A stretch of DNA of 64,000 nucleotides from Pneumocystis sp. 'macacae' (Eukaryota; Ascomycota; Pneumocystomycetes; Pneumocystales; Pneumocystaceae), in assembly GCA_018127085.1 (NCBI GenBank), contig CM030725.1, positions 310,001-374,000 of the forward strand, read 5' to 3'. Position 1 is the first letter of the stretch, and each line of letters starts with the position of its first letter. Made by a program: the position numbers and the translations under genes. The notes under the pieces were generated by a model. That model saw only the letters and a program-made list of their open reading frames with translations, did not search any database and was not told where the DNA came from. Below, one piece after another: positions 63,184 through 64,000 of this stretch.

Positions 63184-64000
63184 ATGGCAGACGGCACACA
63201 GGGCTACGACGCGTCGAGCCAGGCGGGCGAGGCGGGACACGTGGGAGAGACAGGGGAGAGTGCGGAGCAGCGGCAGCGGGGGCGGCGGGAGAGGGGAGTG
63301 CCAAGGGTTGTGGACATCACAGGGGAGAAGGTCCGGGAGAGCTTTGAGAGCTTTGTCGAGAAGTATGGGAGGGGATGGGGGCGGGGCTGACGGGGCAGCT
63401 TTGTTGAGGAGGTCGAGGGGGGGGGGCACCGGTACTATGTGGAGCAGATCCACGGGATGCGGGAGTATGAGGGGACGACGCTGTATGTGGACTATATGCA
63501 TGTGCTTGGGTTTGAAAACAGTGCGCTGGCGGAGGCGCTTGTTGACCAGTACTACCGGTATGTGTGGGTGCACTGCGTGTGGGTGTATGCACTGTATGCA
63601 CACAGTGTGCATAGTATATGCGCGGTATATGTACACTATATGCACACTGTATGCGTATTGTATGCGTATTGTATGCGCACTGTATGCGTGCCGTATGCAG
63701 TGTATGCGTCCTGCGCTGTGCAGCACGTGTATGCAGTGTATTTGGGGTGTATGCGCAGTATATGCGTGTATATGCAGTGTATGCGCAATATATGCGCTGT
63801 GTATGCGTGCTGCAGTGTATGCGGGTGTATGCGCGCTGTGCGCTGCATGTGCTGCATGGCGTGTATGGTGCGGTGCAGCACGGGGAGGCGGCGGGCTGAC
63901 GAGGCAGGTTTTTCCCGTTCCTGATGCGCGGGCTGCACCGCCTTGTTGAGCGCTACGAGCCGGCATACTACCGCTCGGCTGTCTCGCAGACGGCAAGTGG
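63184..64000 (+). CDS. MCM6: MCM6 replicative helicase subunit, N-terminal part
   Basis: Subunit of the MCM2-7 helicase. Start at 63184 (MADGTQGYD). Exons 63184-63362, 63399-63557 and 63908 to the window end join as VVDITGEKVRESFESFVEN, then RYYVEQIHGMREYEGTTLYV followed by DYMHVLGF, and YYR-FFPFLMRGLHRLVERYEPAYY, the MCM6 N-terminal A domain. Intron 1 is 36 nt (CTGAC then CAG). Intron 2 is 350 nt (63558-63907) and full of TATGC repeats. The gene runs off the right edge before the ATPase domain. Codons are almost all GC-ended. It is divergent from RAD18, with the tRNA gene in the 159 bp between the start codons. Confidence 0.93.
63558..63907 (+). repeat. MCM6 intron 2 with phased TATGC repeats
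   Basis: A GTATGT donor at 63558 and a CTGACGAGGCAG acceptor at 63907 define a 350-nt intron. TATGC occurs 19 times, usually as TGTATGCG, at 63586, 63595, 63617, 63639, 63650, 63661, 63672, 63683, 63694, 63703, 63730, 63750, 63761, 63771, 63780, 63791, 63802, 63818 and 63828. From 63639 to 63694 the spacing is exactly 11 bp five times. Confidence 0.85.

Noticed and set aside
61000..64000. Right island as a chimeric contig join
   Set aside because: CHM7 stays in frame with correct splice sites from AT-rich exon 1 to GC-rich exon 3, so a join there is unlikely, though read coverage was not seen.

Overview
The window is nuclear DNA of a fungus. Almost every gene is a conserved eukaryotic housekeeping gene split by many very short introns (mostly about 35-50 nt, with GTAWGT-like donors, a CTGAC or TTAAC-like branch site close to the acceptor, then YAG). 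Base composition is very AT-rich over most of its length. TSC1, a complex I subunit (NDUFS4), an Esa1-type MYST acetyltransferase, Mis4/Scc2 and RNase H2 occur together. Both the budding yeast and the fission yeast models lack complex I, so neither fits well. The compact AT-rich genome with tiny introns most resembles a Pneumocystis-like taphrinomycete. That placement is an inference from style, not a database match.

Layout. 1-148 (-): start of a histidine-phosphatase gene. 567-2658 (+): calcineurin A. 3148-5312 (-): ESF1. 5542-6409 (-): GID8. 6433-6879 (-): NDUFS4. 6970-7429 (+): ATP17. 7726-11139 (+): an unrecognised 1033-residue protein. 11255-15412 (+): REX4, RNase H2 subunit C, ESA1. 15558-17678 (-): SUV3. 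17986-21458 (+): SEC1 and mitochondrial L23. 21722-24691 (-): TSC1. 25114-29195 (+): RPA2, DBP10. 29332-30224 (-): FAD1. 30415-31302 (+): ubiquitin C-terminal hydrolase. 31409-38741 (-): SCC2/MIS4 and the scavenger decapping enzyme. 39338-40672 (+): unrecognised. 40793-44247 (-): importin-13-like karyopherin. 44551-49160 (+): aminopeptidase P, LEU5-type carrier, SFT1-like SNARE. 49213-57879 (-): capping protein alpha, FIG4, TTI2, CCA1. 58305-62180 (+): TRS85, CHM7. 62286-63024 (-): RAD18. 63033-63127 (-): an intron-containing tRNA-Met. 63184-end (+): MCM6.

The striking feature is base composition. Two GC-rich islands, about 4.7-9.3 kb and about 61.3 kb to the right end, sit in otherwise AT-rich DNA. 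The change is gradual and runs through the middle of single intact genes (ESF1, the 7726-11139 gene, CHM7). It affects third codon positions, introns and spacers alike. That argues against transferred DNA or a chimeric contig and suggests a local mutational or repair process such as GC-biased gene conversion at recombination hotspots. Inside the islands introns become longer. They also hold helically phased short repeats: 14 CACGTG boxes on a 10-bp register upstream of the 7726 gene, and 19 TATGC copies on a mostly 11-bp register inside a 350-nt MCM6 intron. One NDUFS4 intron starts with GC instead of GT.

Functionally the window mixes mitochondrial (NDUFS4, ATP17, SUV3, L23, LEU5), RNA and ribosome biogenesis (ESF1, REX4, DBP10, DcpS, CCA1), genome maintenance (RPA2, SCC2, ESA1, RNase H2, TTI2, RAD18, MCM6), signalling (calcineurin, TSC1) and membrane traffic genes (SEC1, SFT1, FIG4, TRS85, CHM7). 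NDUFS4/ATP17 and RAD18/MCM6 are divergent pairs of related function. No mobile element, rRNA, CRISPR array or telomere was seen.
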